From an uncultured Aquabacterium sp. (GTDB taxonomy: Bacteria > Pseudomonadota > Gammaproteobacteria > Burkholderiales > Burkholderiaceae_C): a stretch of DNA of 64,000 bases. The notes beneath the pieces were generated by a model that was given only the letters and a program-made list of their open reading frames with translations, ran no database searches and was not told the DNA's origin. The stretch spans positions 62,001 to 126,000 of the forward strand of contig NZ_CAJYGK010000156.1 in assembly GCF_913773725.1 (NCBI RefSeq). Reading direction: 5' to 3'. How positions within the stretch are numbered: the stretch's first letter is position 1; every line of letters begins with the position of its first letter. Both the position numbers and the translations under genes were made by a program. Of this stretch, positions 9,059-17,771 are shown piece after piece.

Positions 9059-9297
9059 GTTGTCTCCAGTCTTGAACCTTTGGATGGGTAAGCCCGCTGG
9101 ACTGCGGGTTGGGGGACCGGAGGGCAAGGCCTGTGCCGGAATTGGCCAGGACACCGATGTGACAGGGAAAGGCCCAAGGTGGAACAGGGTTATCCCACCC
9201 GACATGGAGCACGAGTGCCTCAGGCTGAAGCAGTTGACCGCCCGACTGCTCCCGGCACGCCGTGGCGCAAACGCGCCATTCGGAGACAGCTTCCGTG
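9059..9297. other. Porin / tatD intergenic region with small hairpin
   Basis: This 239-base gap carries the porin 5' untranslated region and presumably its promoter, though I see no convincing -35/-10 pair. Near the tatD end there is a perfect 6-bp hairpin TGGCGC-AAAC-GCGCCA (9263-9278), 20 bases beyond the tatD stop. It has no T-tract and may be a weak terminator for the lol/tatD transcript. Confidence 0.35.
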
Positions 9298-10146
9298 TCA
9301 GCCCGGAGCACCCAGGAGCAACAACCGTGGCAGGACGCGCTGGGCGTTACGGGTGGTGTGCCACTTGACCTGCTCGAGCGACCACCCTCGCAGCGCGGCC
9401 AGCACGGCAGCCATGGCCGGCAACTCTGCCGGCTCGTTACGGCTGCGTAGACCTGCAGCCCGCTCGGCCGCCGTGCGGTACAGCCAGTGCGGCGGAATGT
9501 CCGGGGCATCGGTTTCCAGCACGATGGCATCGGCCGGCAAGGCGGCTGCCAGGCGGCGGATCTGGTGTGCCCGATCGAACGTCATCGCGCCGCCGAAGCC
9601 CAGGCAGAAGCCCAGATCCAGGAAAGCGTGGGCCTGCTGAAGGCTGCCGTTGAAGGCGTGGGCGATCCCGCCTCGCACGGGCCGCCCTCGCGCTCGTTGC
9701 AGGCGCAGGTGTTTGAGCAACAGGTCGGCACTGCGGCGCACATGCAGGATCACGGGCAAACCGTGTTCGACCGCGAGCTCGAGTTGCTGCGCGTACAGCG
9801 ACTCCTGCCGTTTCCGGGAGCACTCATCCTGCAAGGCCGGCACGAAGTGGTCCAACCCGATCTCGCCCACGGCGACAAGACGAGGGTCCTGGCCGTGCTG
9901 GGCGAGTGCCTCGCCCAAGCGCGCGACCGGGTCGTCGCCCGCCGCATGCACGTACAGCGGGTGGGTGCCCAGCGCGTAGGCTCCATTGGCCTCCTGAGCT
10001 GCCCGTCGCGCGCTGTCGAACAAGGAGGGCATCACCGCTGGAATGACCTGCATGGCCACCCCGGCTGCGCGGGCCCGGGCAATCACCTCGGGCCGGTCCG
10101 CGCCGAACTCCGGCGCATCGAGGTGGCAATGGGTGTCGATCCACAT
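9298..10146 (-). CDS. TatD-family metal-dependent hydrolase
   Basis: TIM-barrel metallo-hydrolase of 282 residues, related to TatD/YcfH deoxyribonucleases. The metal-binding HxH is in WIDTHCHLD at the N-terminus. Further ligands are the Glu in AVGEIGLDHF, His in VILHVRRS, His in GIAHAFNGS and Asp in LETDAPDIPP. The start ATG at 10146 is preferred over the GTG three codons earlier because AGGTGG sits at a suitable distance. It is the last gene of the lolC-DUF2189-DUF2788-lolD-tatD string on the minus strand, about 40 bases after lolD. Confidence 0.92.
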   Translation of the reverse strand: MWIDTHCHLDAPEFGADRPEVIARARAAGVAMQVIPAVMPSLFDSARRAAQEANGAYALGTHPLYVHAAGDDPVARLGEALAQHGQDPRLVAVGEIGLDHFVPALQDECSRKRQESLYAQQLELAVEHGLPVILHVRRSADLLLKHLRLQRARGRPVRGGIAHAFNGSLQQAHAFLDLGFCLGFGGAMTFDRAHQIRRLAAALPADAIVLETDAPDIPPHWLYRTAAERAAGLRSRNEPAELPAMAAVLAALRGWSLEQVKWHTTRNAQRVLPRLLLLGAPG

Positions 10147-10188
10147 CGCATCCACCTGGGGTCCAGGCCTGGCCAGCGCAAGGCAGCG

Positions 10189-10875
10189 TCAGTCGACGAA
10201 CCGCCCGCCGACCAGCTGGTGGCGCACCACGCAGCGCGCCGCCAGGGTAGCGTCGTGCGTCACCATCACGACCGCCGTGCCTTCGTTGCGGGCGAGCTCC
10301 ATCATCAGCTCGAACACCGCGTCGGCTGTGCCGCGATCCAGGTTACCTGTCGGCTCGTCAGCCAACAGGCACGCCGGCCGTGTGACCAGGGCCCGAGCCA
10401 CTGCCACGCGCTGCCGCTCACCGCCGGACAACTCGGCCGGCCGGTGGTTGCCGCGGTGTGCCAACCCGACACGAGCCAGCCAGTCCTGCGCGTGTTCACG
10501 CGCCTGCGCAATGGGCTGGCGCCGGATCAGCAGCGGCATGGCCACGTTGTCGATGGCCGAGAACTCGGGCAGCAGGTGATGAAACTGATAAATGAAGCCC
10601 AGGTGCTGGTTGCGCCAGCTGCCCTGCTCGGCCGGGCTCATCTGCGCCAGATCACGCCCCATGAGTCGCACCTGCCCCTGGGTGGGCGAGTCGAGCCCGC
10701 CCAGCAGGTGCAACAACGTGCTCTTGCCGGAGCCTGAGGCCCCGACGATGGCCACGGTCTCGCCGGCCGACACGGTCAGGTCCACGCCATGCAGCACCGT
10801 CACGTCCACGGGGCCTTCGTGGAAGCGGCGTACCAGGCCCCGGGCATGCAGGATGGAGGAAGCGGAAGATGTCAT
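10189..10875 (-). CDS. lolD: Lipoprotein-releasing ABC transporter ATPase LolD
   Basis: ATPase subunit of the LolCDE complex that extracts outer-membrane lipoproteins from the inner membrane for LolA. It has 228 residues, with Walker [11 protein letters not shown]-loop [10 protein letters not shown], signature [15 protein letters not shown], Walker [13 protein letters not shown] and the switch His in VMVTHD. The [20 protein letters not shown] segment is typical of LolD. Start at MTSSASSIL; the ATG overlaps the TGA of the preceding small membrane-protein gene by one base, indicating coupling. The partner membrane protein is encoded four genes upstream on the same strand. Confidence 0.95.
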   Translation of the reverse strand: MTSSASSILHARGLVRRFHEGPVDVTVLHGVDLTVSAGETVAIVGASGSGKSTLLHLLGGLDSPTQGQVRLMGRDLAQMSPAEQGSWRNQHLGFIYQFHHLLPEFSAIDNVAMPLLIRRQPIAQAREHAQDWLARVGLAHRGNHRPAELSGGERQRVAVARALVTRPACLLADEPTGNLDRGTADAVFELMMELARNEGTAVVMVTHDATLAARCVVRHQLVGGRFVD

Positions 10876-11084
10876 CAGATGTTCAGCAACCACGCGATGA
10901 CGTTCTTGGCGACGAAGCCCAGCACGCCGAAACCCAGCACCAGAAACAGCACGAAGGTGCCGAACTTGCCTGCCTTCGATTCGCGCGCGAGCTGCACGAT
11001 GATGAACATCATGTAGAGGATGAACGCGCCGACCCCGAAGGTCAGGCCCCACTGAGCAATCTGCTCTTCGGTCAAGCCGTACAT
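10875..11084 (-). CDS. Small two-helix membrane protein, DUF2788 family
   Basis: A 69-residue inner-membrane protein beginning [21 protein letters not shown], with two hydrophobic helices ([21 protein letters not shown] and [20 protein letters not shown]) joined by a short basic loop ARESKAGK. The sequence matches my memory of the DUF2788 family, of unknown function. The start is chosen at the ATG where the conserved N-terminus begins, 1 base upstream of which the DUF2189-like gene ends. It is positioned inside the lipoprotein-sorting operon, so an envelope role is plausible but unproven. Confidence 0.85.
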   Translation of the reverse strand: MYGLTEEQIAQWGLTFGVGAFILYMMFIIVQLARESKAGKFGTFVLFLVLGFGVLGFVAKNVIAWLLNI

Positions 11085-11085
11085 G

Positions 11086-11859
11086 TCAACTCGTCTCTCG
11101 GACCACGAGGTCCCGGTAAGCATGCCAGGTGGCGTGCCCCAGCACCGGGAGCACCACGATCAGGCCGAACATGAATGTTGCAAGTCCCAGGGCCGTCAGC
11201 GACATGACGATGGCGGCCCACAGGCTCATGCAGATGGGATTGGCTGCCACGGCCTGCCAGCTGGTGCGCAGCGCGCATTGCATGGTGACCTGGCGGTCCA
11301 GCAACAGGGGAATGGCCACCACACTGGAAGCAAAAATCGGGGCAGCCATGAGCCCGCCCAGCAGCAGCCAGATCTCGAACACCCCGGAGTCGGACGCCAG
11401 GACCACGCGATAGAGGAAATCGACAGGCGTGGCGACCGTCGGCTTCACACCGAGGGTAATGATGGCCGCGGAGCTGATCACCCAGCCCGTGCCCATGGCC
11501 GTCAACAGGATGCCGAACTGAACCAGTCTCCGGTCCAGTGAAGCCCAGACGCGCTGAACGGTGCCGAAGTTGGCTGGCTCCCCACGCACCAGCGCGCGGC
11601 TGACGGCGTACAGGCCAGTCGACAGGATGGGAGCCACGAGCAGGAACCCCGAGAACGCCCCGGCCAGGACCCAGAAGTGGTTCCAGGCAAACGCCAGCAG
11701 CGCGCCCCCGAACAGTGCCATCAGGGCACCGTGCGCCAGGCCGACCCTTGGAGCGGCCATCAGATCGGCCCACCCGTGGGCCAGCCACCGGAAGGTGCGC
11801 AAGGAGTGCACCTTGCGCACGTGGAGGGGACGGTGTTCGGCAGGAATGAGTTCACTCAT
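11086..11859 (-). CDS. Polytopic membrane protein, DUF2189 family
   Basis: A 257-residue integral membrane protein with about five or six hydrophobic helices (for example ALMALFGGALLAFAWNHFW, VLAGAFSGFLLVAPILSTGLY, IWLLLGGLMAAPIFASSVVA and a C-terminal FMFGLIVVLPVLGHATWHAYRDLV). The N-terminal VRKVHSLRTFRWLAHGW and the GHATWHAYRDLV ending are characteristic of the DUF2189 family of beta- and alpha-proteobacteria. The function is unknown. The start MSELIPAEHRP overlaps the 3' end of lolC by 8 bases, so it is co-translated with the lipoprotein-sorting genes. Confidence 0.85.
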   Translation of the reverse strand: MSELIPAEHRPLHVRKVHSLRTFRWLAHGWADLMAAPRVGLAHGALMALFGGALLAFAWNHFWVLAGAFSGFLLVAPILSTGLYAVSRALVRGEPANFGTVQRVWASLDRRLVQFGILLTAMGTGWVISSAAIITLGVKPTVATPVDFLYRVVLASDSGVFEIWLLLGGLMAAPIFASSVVAIPLLLDRQVTMQCALRTSWQAVAANPICMSLWAAIVMSLTALGLATFMFGLIVVLPVLGHATWHAYRDLVVRETS

Positions 11860-13105
11860 AGCGCAAGGCCTCGGCAGGTTGCACACGACTGGCGCGCCAG
11901 CTGGGGTAGAGCGTGGCGGCGAGGGACAGAACGAGTGAAATCAGGGCAATGGGCACGATGTCGGTCGACTGCGGGTCGGAAGGCATGCGGCTGATCAGGT
12001 AGATGCTGCCCGGCAGGAAATCGACGCCCAGCAGGCGCTCGATGGCCGGCACGATCACGTCGATGTTGAAGGCGACCAACAAGCCCAGCCCCAGGCCACC
12101 GAGCGTGCCCAGGAACCCCGACAGCGCGCCCTGGACCATGAAGATGGCCATGATCGAGCGGGGACTGGCGCCCAGCGTGCGCAGGATGGCGATGTCGGCG
12201 CGTTTGTCGGTCACGGTCATGACAAGGGTGGACACCAGGTTGAACGCGGCCACCGCCACGATCAGCGTCAGGATGATGAACATCATGCGCTTTTCCACCT
12301 GCACCGCATCGAACCAGTTGCGGTTGGTGTGCGTCCAGTCACGCACGATGACGCCATCGCCCAACAGGTTCTGCAACTCCGCACCGACCTGACGGGCCGC
12401 CTGGGCATCCTTCAGGCGCAGTTGCACACCGGTGATCCCCCCGGTACGAAACAGGCGCGCGGCGTCTTCGGCATGCATCAGCACCAGGCCGCTGTCGTAC
12501 TCGAAGTGGCCTGCGTTGAACAGGCCCACCACCGTGACCTGCTTGAGGCGGGGCACCACCCCTGCGGGTGTCACCTGACCGCTCGGAGCCACGAGGGTGA
12601 TCACATCGCCTTCTCGCAGGCCCAGACTGCGCGCCAGTTCCACCCCGATCACAACACCCCAGCCCCCAGGCACCAGCCGGCCAAACACGGGCTTCATGCT
12701 GGCAGCCAGCGGCGTGACCTGGGCTTCCTCTGCCGGAACGATGCCGCGGACCATGGCCCCGCGCATGTCGTCACCCCGTGCAATGAGCGCCTGCGCCGGC
12801 ACGAAGGGCGCAGCGCCAGCAACTGCTGGATGGCGCCGCGCGGCATTCGCCAGCAGCTTCCACTCCACCAGAGCCCCACCGTGGGCGTCGTAGAGCTCCA
12901 CGTGGGCAATGACGGACAGCATCCGGTCGCGCACTTCCTTCTGAAAACCGTTCATCACCGACAGCACGATGATGAGGGCCGCCACCCCCAGCGCAATGCC
13001 CAGAACGGACACGCCGGAAATGAAAGAGATGAAGCCGTTGCGTCGGGTGGCCCGGCTGGCACGGGTGTAACGCCAGCCAACACGCCATTCATAAGGCAGA
13101 TTCAT
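11852..13105 (-). CDS. lolC: Lipoprotein-releasing ABC transporter membrane subunit LolC/LolE
   Basis: Inner-membrane subunit (417 residues) that works with LolD to release lipoproteins to LolA. The N-terminal signature WRYTRASRATRRNGFISFISGVSVLGIALGVAALI leads into the first membrane helix. A periplasmic domain of about 220 residues follows, then three C-terminal helices (MMFIILTLIVAVAAFNLVSTLVM, FMVQGALSGFLGTLGGLGLGLLV and the last one at IVPIALISLVLSLAATLYPSW). The ending RASRVQPAEALRYE is typical. The start MNLPYEWRV is chosen because the fold begins there. A TACACT hexamer lies only 9 bases upstream of the ATG and no ribosome site is seen, so the mRNA may be nearly leaderless. One LolC/E gene is present here, as in bacteria with a LolF-type homodimer. 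Confidence 0.94.
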   Translation of the reverse strand: MNLPYEWRVGWRYTRASRATRRNGFISFISGVSVLGIALGVAALIIVLSVMNGFQKEVRDRMLSVIAHVELYDAHGGALVEWKLLANAARRHPAVAGAAPFVPAQALIARGDDMRGAMVRGIVPAEEAQVTPLAASMKPVFGRLVPGGWGVVIGVELARSLGLREGDVITLVAPSGQVTPAGVVPRLKQVTVVGLFNAGHFEYDSGLVLMHAEDAARLFRTGGITGVQLRLKDAQAARQVGAELQNLLGDGVIVRDWTHTNRNWFDAVQVEKRMMFIILTLIVAVAAFNLVSTLVMTVTDKRADIAILRTLGASPRSIMAIFMVQGALSGFLGTLGGLGLGLLVAFNIDVIVPAIERLLGVDFLPGSIYLISRMPSDPQSTDIVPIALISLVLSLAATLYPSWRASRVQPAEALRYE

Positions 13106-13140
13106 GGTGGGGGGAGTGTACTCATTCGATAATCCCCCCC

Positions 13141-14151
13141 ATGCCCGCCCCCGATGTGAAAGAAGCGCCGCTGCCGCACTGGATCGTGCCGTTTGCCGCC
13201 AGCCTGTCCGAGCCTTGCGTCCAGGCCCTGCCCCGCCTGGACGCTGCCGATGCCCTGCCCCACTGGTCCGAGTTGTGGGGGCTGCTGGAGGAAACCGGGC
13301 GACTACATGCGGATGAGTACGCACTGTCGATGCCGCACGAGCGCGTTCTGGCCGACCTGCTCGGCTGGGCCGAGACGGGCGATGCCCTGGCAGACGGGGC
13401 CTTGCCCTGGGCCGCCTGGTGGGCCCATCACGACGGCGTCACGTTGACGCCCGACCAGTACTGGGGCCAGCTGACCCCTTGCCACTGGCTGATGGGCCGT
13501 GACCACATGACCCTGCTGGACCCGGACAGCATGGGGATCACCGCAGCCGACTCCCGAGCCGCGTTCGAAGCGGTGCGAGATCTGTTCGAGAGCGATGGCT
13601 GGACGCTGCTGTGGGGCGCGCCCACCCGCTGGTATGCATCCCATGCCTCGCTGGCAGGGCTGCCCACGGCGTCGCTGGACCGCGTGATCGGTCGCAATCC
13701 GGACGTGTGGATGACGGATCACCCGCAGGCTCGGGTGCTGCGGCGGCTGCAGAGCGAGGTTCAGATGGTGCTGTATCAGCATGCCGTCAACGACCGCCGT
13801 GAAGCAGCAGGCCTGCCCACGATCAACTCGTTCTGGTTGAGTGGCTGCGGCTTGCCCGGCCGGACGGCGACCCTGCCAGCCGGGGTGACCGTGGTCGACC
13901 ACCTGCGTGCGTCCCTGCTGGCCGACGACATGCCGGCCTGGCTGGCCGCCTGGCAGGAAGTGGACGCGTCGGTGCTGGCCCCGGCCTGTGCCCGGCTCAA
14001 GGCCGGGCAGCCCGTGAAGCTCACCCTGTGCGGGGAGCGAAGCGCCGTGACACTGACGGCCGCGGCGCCGCGTGGCGCGCTGGGCCGTTGGTGGCAACGT
14101 TGGCGTGGCGTGACCGCTGCGCGCCCCGCCAGCTGGCTGGCCGAACTGTGA
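13141..14151 (+). CDS. RpfE-type putative regulatory protein (phosphoglycerate mutase-like)
   Basis: A 336-residue cytoplasmic protein of the family annotated as RpfE (from the Xanthomonas rpf region) and, in some databases, as a cofactor-independent phosphoglycerate-mutase-like protein. I recognise the family by the segments PCHWLMGRDHMTLLDP, LLWGAPTRWYA, RVIGRNPDVWM, LQSEVQMVLYQHAVNDRREAAGLPTINSFWLSGCG and by its position directly before recJ, which is conserved in beta-proteobacteria. No catalytic site is obvious and the biochemical role is unknown. A GATAAT hexamer ends 7 bases before the ATG with no Shine-Dalgarno sequence, so translation may start on a leaderless mRNA. The stop overlaps the first possible recJ start. 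Confidence 0.78.
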   Translation: MPAPDVKEAPLPHWIVPFAASLSEPCVQALPRLDAADALPHWSELWGLLEETGRLHADEYALSMPHERVLADLLGWAETGDALADGALPWAAWWAHHDGVTLTPDQYWGQLTPCHWLMGRDHMTLLDPDSMGITAADSRAAFEAVRDLFESDGWTLLWGAPTRWYASHASLAGLPTASLDRVIGRNPDVWMTDHPQARVLRRLQSEVQMVLYQHAVNDRREAAGLPTINSFWLSGCGLPGRTATLPAGVTVVDHLRASLLADDMPAWLAAWQEVDASVLAPACARLKAGQPVKLTLCGERSAVTLTAAAPRGALGRWWQRWRGVTAARPASWLAEL

Positions 14152-14162
14152 GCGCCATCCCG

Positions 14163-15884
14163 ATGCAGTTGATCGAACGAGACGTTCCCCCACGCGCCGC
14201 CTGGGCCCTGGAACAGGCCGGCGTCCACCCCTTGCTGGCCCGCCTGTTCGCGGCCCGTGGCGTGCGCCAGGCCGACGAGCTGGACGACAGCCCGGCCCGC
14301 CTGCTTCCGCCCGACGCCTTGTCCGGCACCCGTGAGGCGGCACTGCTGCTGGCAGACGCCCTTGCTGCCGGCCAGCGGCTGTGCATCGTCGCGGACTACG
14401 ACTGCGACGGCGCCACCGCCTGCGCGACGGCCCTGCGCGGCCTGCGCATGCTGGGCGCCCGAGCAGAGCAGCTGAGCTACGTGGTACCCGACCGCGCCGT
14501 TCACGGCTATGGCCTGACGCCCCCCATCGTCGAGCTCGTGCGGGCCCGGCGCGCCGACGTCCTCATCACGGTGGACAACGGGATGGCCAGCCATGAAGCG
14601 GTCGACCTGGCGCACTCGATGGGCATGAAGGTGCTGATCACCGACCACCACCTGCCCGTGATCGAGGCCGACGGCAGCGTCAACCTGCCGCATGCCGATG
14701 TGATCGTCAACCCCAACCAGCCTCAATGCCGCTTTCCCAGCAAGGCCCTGGTGGGCGTCGGGGTGATGTTTTACGTGCTGCTCGCTCTGCGGGCGGTGCT
14801 GCGCGAACGCGGCGCCTTCGAGGCCGCCAGCCAGCCGCGCATCGACAGCCTGCTGGATCTGGTGGCCCTCGGCACCATCGCCGACGTCGGTCGACTGGAC
14901 GACAACAACCGGCGTCTGGTCTCCCTCGGATTGAAGCGCATCCGCGCAGGACGGATGCAACCCGGTATCGCGGCGCTGTTCGCAGCGGCAGGCCGCGACC
15001 CGGCGCGCGCCACCAGCCAGGACTTCGGGTTCTCGCTGGGCCCCCGCGTCAATGCGGCGGGCCGGTTGGCGGAGATGGGGCTGGGCATCGAATGCCTGGC
15101 CACCGATGACCCGGCCCGCGCGGAGACTCTCGCGCGCCAGCTGGATGCCATCAACAGGGAACGCCGCGACCTGGAAGGTGGCATGCGGGAGCAGGCAGAG
15201 ATGCTGCTGGAGCAGGTGATGCCGGAAGGCGAGCCCCCCGCCGCGCTCGCCCTGTTCGACCCGGATTTTCATGAAGGGGTGGTCGGGATCGTTGCATCGC
15301 GGCTGAAGGACCGGCTGCATCGTCCCACCTTTGTCTTTGCGCGCGGACAGGACGGCCTCCTGAAAGGCTCTGGCCGCTCCATTCCCGGCTTTCATTTGCG
15401 CGACGCTCTGGACCTGGTGGCCAAACGGCACCCCGGATTGCTCAAGCGCTTCGGCGGCCATGCCATGGCAGCGGGCTGCACCGTGGCGGAAGCGGATTTC
15501 CCGAAGTTTCAGACTGCCCTTGAACACATCGCCGAAGCAGAACTGGATGCGAGCCTGCTGCAGCGGCAGCTGAGCACCGATGGCCCTCTGGCGGTGCACT
15601 GGTTCACACCGGACACCGTGCAGGCGCTGGACGCCGCCGTGTGGGGCCCCGGATTCGACGCGCCGGTGTTCTGCGAGCCGGTCGAGGTGATCAACCAGCG
15701 TCTGGTGGGCGAACGCCACCTCAAGCTCAGCCTGCGGGTTCAGGGCCAGGTGCGCGACGGCATCTGGTTTGGCCGGACGGCTCCCTTGCCAGCGCGGGCG
15801 CAACTGGCCTACCGCGTGTCACTGGACGAGTTCCAGGGGCGGCAGCGCGTGCAGATGGTGGTGGAAGGCGCGGTCGAGGCCTGA
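14163..15884 (+). CDS. recJ: Single-stranded-DNA-specific 5'-3' exonuclease RecJ
   Basis: DHH-superfamily exonuclease acting in recombination, mismatch and base-excision repair, 573 residues. Motifs in order are CIVADYDCDGATA, VDNGMASHEAV, VLITDHHLPVI, LVALGTIADVGRLDDNNR, the helix GPRVNAAGRLAEMG, then the DHHA1 domain with FHEGVVGIVASRLKD, GSGRSIPGFHL and FGGHAMAAG, and a C-terminal OB-like domain. The ATG at 14163 (MQLIERDVPPRAAWALEQ) matches the usual N-terminus; a GTG at 14148 overlapping the rpfE stop (GTGA) is a good alternative and would add 5 residues. It is likely co-transcribed with rpfE. Confidence 0.96.
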   Translation: MQLIERDVPPRAAWALEQAGVHPLLARLFAARGVRQADELDDSPARLLPPDALSGTREAALLLADALAAGQRLCIVADYDCDGATACATALRGLRMLGARAEQLSYVVPDRAVHGYGLTPPIVELVRARRADVLITVDNGMASHEAVDLAHSMGMKVLITDHHLPVIEADGSVNLPHADVIVNPNQPQCRFPSKALVGVGVMFYVLLALRAVLRERGAFEAASQPRIDSLLDLVALGTIADVGRLDDNNRRLVSLGLKRIRAGRMQPGIAALFAAAGRDPARATSQDFGFSLGPRVNAAGRLAEMGLGIECLATDDPARAETLARQLDAINRERRDLEGGMREQAEMLLEQVMPEGEPPAALALFDPDFHEGVVGIVASRLKDRLHRPTFVFARGQDGLLKGSGRSIPGFHLRDALDLVAKRHPGLLKRFGGHAMAAGCTVAEADFPKFQTALEHIAEAELDASLLQRQLSTDGPLAVHWFTPDTVQALDAAVWGPGFDAPVFCEPVEVINQRLVGERHLKLSLRVQGQVRDGIWFGRTAPLPARAQLAYRVSLDEFQGRQRVQMVVEGAVEA

Positions 15885-15898
15885 GGCCCGGCGCCGTT

Positions 15899-16288
15899 TC
15901 AGCGGTAGGCTTTGATGGCCTGGGCACCAGGGCCGCTGGCCAGAGCCCCGTAAGTGTCGGCCTGCTCACGCGGCAGCAACACCTGGAGCGTACGCTCGAA
16001 TGTCAGGGCCGCCCGATGAGCCGGTGCAAGCTGGGCCGCGGCGCGCGCGCGCGCCAGATCGAGCCGTTCGCGCAGCGACGGCGTCAACGACGCAGCCCCG
16101 TGCTGGCCCGCCACGCGAGCCGTTTCCATCAGGGCCTGGTGCAATCCTTCGCTGGCCGCCTCGATGCCCGAGGGCTCGCCCTGGGCGAACGCGGCTTCAA
16201 GCGCGTCGAGTTGCTGCTCGAGAACCGACACCCGCTGAGCCAGGGCGTCAGCGGGTGGCATGGGAAGGCCTCGGCCCAACGCGGACAT
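15899..16288 (-). CDS. flgN: FlgN-like flagellar export chaperone
   Basis: A 129-residue, mostly helical cytoplasmic protein with heptad-like stretches (LAQRVSVLEQQLDALEAAFAQG) and no membrane segment. It begins 7 bases after flgM and is transcribed with it. FlgN is the export chaperone of the hook-junction proteins FlgK and FlgL, both encoded in the facing operon. The assignment rests mainly on position (flgA-flgM-flgN order) and size/composition; sequence conservation in this family is weak, so the symbol is inferred. Confidence 0.72.
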   Translation of the reverse strand: MSALGRGLPMPPADALAQRVSVLEQQLDALEAAFAQGEPSGIEAASEGLHQALMETARVAGQHGAASLTPSLRERLDLARARAAAQLAPAHRAALTFERTLQVLLPREQADTYGALASGPGAQAIKAYR

Positions 16289-16295
16289 GCTGAAA

Positions 16296-16607
16296 TCAGG
16301 CAGCGCGTGCCTGCAGCAGGTCGCGGGCGTTGCTGATGAGCTTGTCCGCGATCACTTCTGCGTTGACCTTGTAGGTCCCGTTGTCGATCGCCGACTTCAC
16401 CTCGGACACCTTGGCCGCATTGAAGTCGCCGTTGTCGGCGGTGTTCATCAGCCCGGTTGCCGTAGAGGACAGCGTCACCTTGGCGCTCTCGCTCACACCA
16501 CCGTCCAGAGAACCGGTCTTGCCGGGTGTGGACGTGGTGGTGGCACCCTCGGTCCGCTGGGCGGCCCCGGCGCCTATCGCCTTTTCAAGTGGGTTGCCGA
16601 TCTTCAT
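16296..16607 (-). CDS. flgM: Anti-sigma-28 factor FlgM
   Basis: A small 103-residue protein that binds and inhibits the flagellar sigma factor FliA until the hook is complete and it is exported. The N-terminus MKIGNPLEKAI and the C-terminal sigma-binding half (NAAKVSEVKSAIDNGTYKVNAEVIADKLI) are diagnostic; the middle is Thr/Ser/Gly-rich and probably disordered. Start at MKIGN with AGGAGTA upstream; the 9 extra ORF residues are rejected. A near-perfect FliA promoter lies 46 bases upstream, so flgM is autoregulated through sigma-28. Confidence 0.95.
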   Translation of the reverse strand: MKIGNPLEKAIGAGAAQRTEGATTTSTPGKTGSLDGGVSESAKVTLSSTATGLMNTADNGDFNAAKVSEVKSAIDNGTYKVNAEVIADKLISNARDLLQARAA

Positions 16608-16652
16608 GATGTACTCCTGTTTCCCGGCTTTCACCGAGTGGTCACATCCGTC

Positions 16653-16679
16653 TTATCGACGAGAGACTGACCGACTTTA
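16653..16679 (-). promoter_or_regulatory. Sigma-28 (FliA) promoter of flgMN
   Basis: On the minus strand TAAAGTCG is separated by exactly 11 bases from GTCGATAA. The established FliA consensus is TAAAGTTT-N11-GCCGATAA, so 13 of 16 positions match and the spacing is exact. It sits between flgA and flgM and would start a transcript about 40 bases before the flgM ATG. Confidence 0.9.
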
Positions 16680-16683
16680 ATCC

Positions 16684-16721
16684 GTTTTGCATCCCGAACC
16701 CCATGAATAAGGGGTCAAAAC
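16684..16721 (-). other. Imperfect hairpin downstream of flgA
   Basis: An 11-base arm GGGGTCAAAAC pairs with GTTTTG and ACCCC, which are separated by an 8-base bulge; the loop is ATGAATAA. It starts 13 bases past the flgA stop and ends 5 bases before the FliA promoter of flgM. It lacks a T-tract. It could reduce read-through from flgA into flgM. Confidence 0.4.
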
Positions 16722-16734
16722 GCAATCAATTGTT

Positions 16735-17598
16735 TCAGAGCCGGAGTTCGGCCAGTCTTTCGCCCACTGGCATCGCGCACACCGTACGACCATTTTCGGC
16801 ACGGATGCGCGCACATTGACCCTCATCGCCATGTGCCATTGCCCGCCCCTCGGCCTGCACATGGAAGCCGTCACCCAGCACGTTGACGGTGACGGTGTCT
16901 CCGAGCGCGAACCAGCGCCGCGGACGGACGTCGCTGGTGCGAAGGGCATGCCCTGCTTCCAGCGCCCGCGTCACAGAGCGCCCGATCAGGGCTGCCGGCT
17001 GGAGCACGGCAGGCGCGGGCTCGGCCGCCAGGTCCACTTCGGCCAGCTTGAGGTCGGCCGCCGTGAGGGGCTCACCGGGCCGCAGTGGCGCGGCGGCCAC
17101 GACGGCCTGGCCCCACACGCGTACGGTCACGGGCCAGAAGACGTTCCAGCGCACCGGCCCCTGCTCGCAACGCAGGCCGACACGCGTGCGGCCCCAGAGC
17201 CGGGCGCCGGCGGGAAGGTAGGCCTGGATGCGCTGGCAAGGCGCCAGTCGCAGACGGGGATCGAGCTCGCCCAGTTCGAACGCGACACGCCAGGGGCTGC
17301 GCGCCGCGCTGCTGCCGGCGCCTTCACCCTGCGCGACTTTCTGTTGGGACAGCAAGGCCCCCACTTCTGCGCGCAATGCCAGGCTGGCATCTGCAGGCAG
17401 GGCAGCCTGAGGCGCCGCTGTCTGCCCCCACGCCACGCACACGAGCGCCAGCGTCCATGCGAGGGCCAGCGCGCCTCGCGACAGCCAGCAGGCCAGCGAG
17501 GCCCGCCACCATGATGTGGCATCCGACGCGCTGCGCGCGACTGCCCCGATCGGGGACGCGGCAGACGGCGGTTTCGAGGACGACAGCGGGCTGAACAT
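16735..17598 (-). CDS. flgA: Flagellar basal-body P-ring assembly chaperone FlgA
   Basis: Periplasmic chaperone that helps FlgI polymerise into the P-ring, 287 residues (slightly longer than usual). It has an N-terminal hydrophobic export signal after a polar, Ser/Pro-rich leader (GALALAWTLALVCVAWGQTAA), then the SAF-like region PLRPGEPLTAADLKLAEVDLA, the two-step ALIGRSVTRALEAGHALRTSDVR and the C-terminal GDTVTVNVLGDGFHVQAEGRAM. The start MFSPLSSS is chosen from several in-frame codons, and the long leader makes it uncertain. It faces flgB across a 173-base gap and precedes flgM on the same strand. Confidence 0.9.
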   Translation of the reverse strand: MFSPLSSSKPPSAASPIGAVARSASDATSWWRASLACWLSRGALALAWTLALVCVAWGQTAAPQAALPADASLALRAEVGALLSQQKVAQGEGAGSSAARSPWRVAFELGELDPRLRLAPCQRIQAYLPAGARLWGRTRVGLRCEQGPVRWNVFWPVTVRVWGQAVVAAAPLRPGEPLTAADLKLAEVDLAAEPAPAVLQPAALIGRSVTRALEAGHALRTSDVRPRRWFALGDTVTVNVLGDGFHVQAEGRAMAHGDEGQCARIRAENGRTVCAMPVGERLAELRL

Positions 17599-17771
17599 GG
17601 TGAATCGGACTGTACGGATGCGGCCGGCCGGCCGAGGTCTGAAATGGCGGCCGAAACGCCCCTTATTCCGGCTCATGTTCCGGCCGCGCTCGCCGCACCA
17701 TCGGCACCAAGCTCAAGGCCTGGGCTCGGACACCGGATCCACCGGTCCGTCGAAGGCCGGAGGTCCCCGAG
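17599..17771. promoter_or_regulatory. Divergent flgA / flgB control region
   Basis: A 173-base gap between the flgA and flgB starts must hold both early flagellar promoters. I see no clear sigma-54 (GG-N10-GC) or sigma-28 element. There is a direct repeat TTCCGGC at 17666 and 17678, 12 bases apart, that could be part of a regulator site. A ribosome site GGAGG precedes flgB. Confidence 0.4.
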
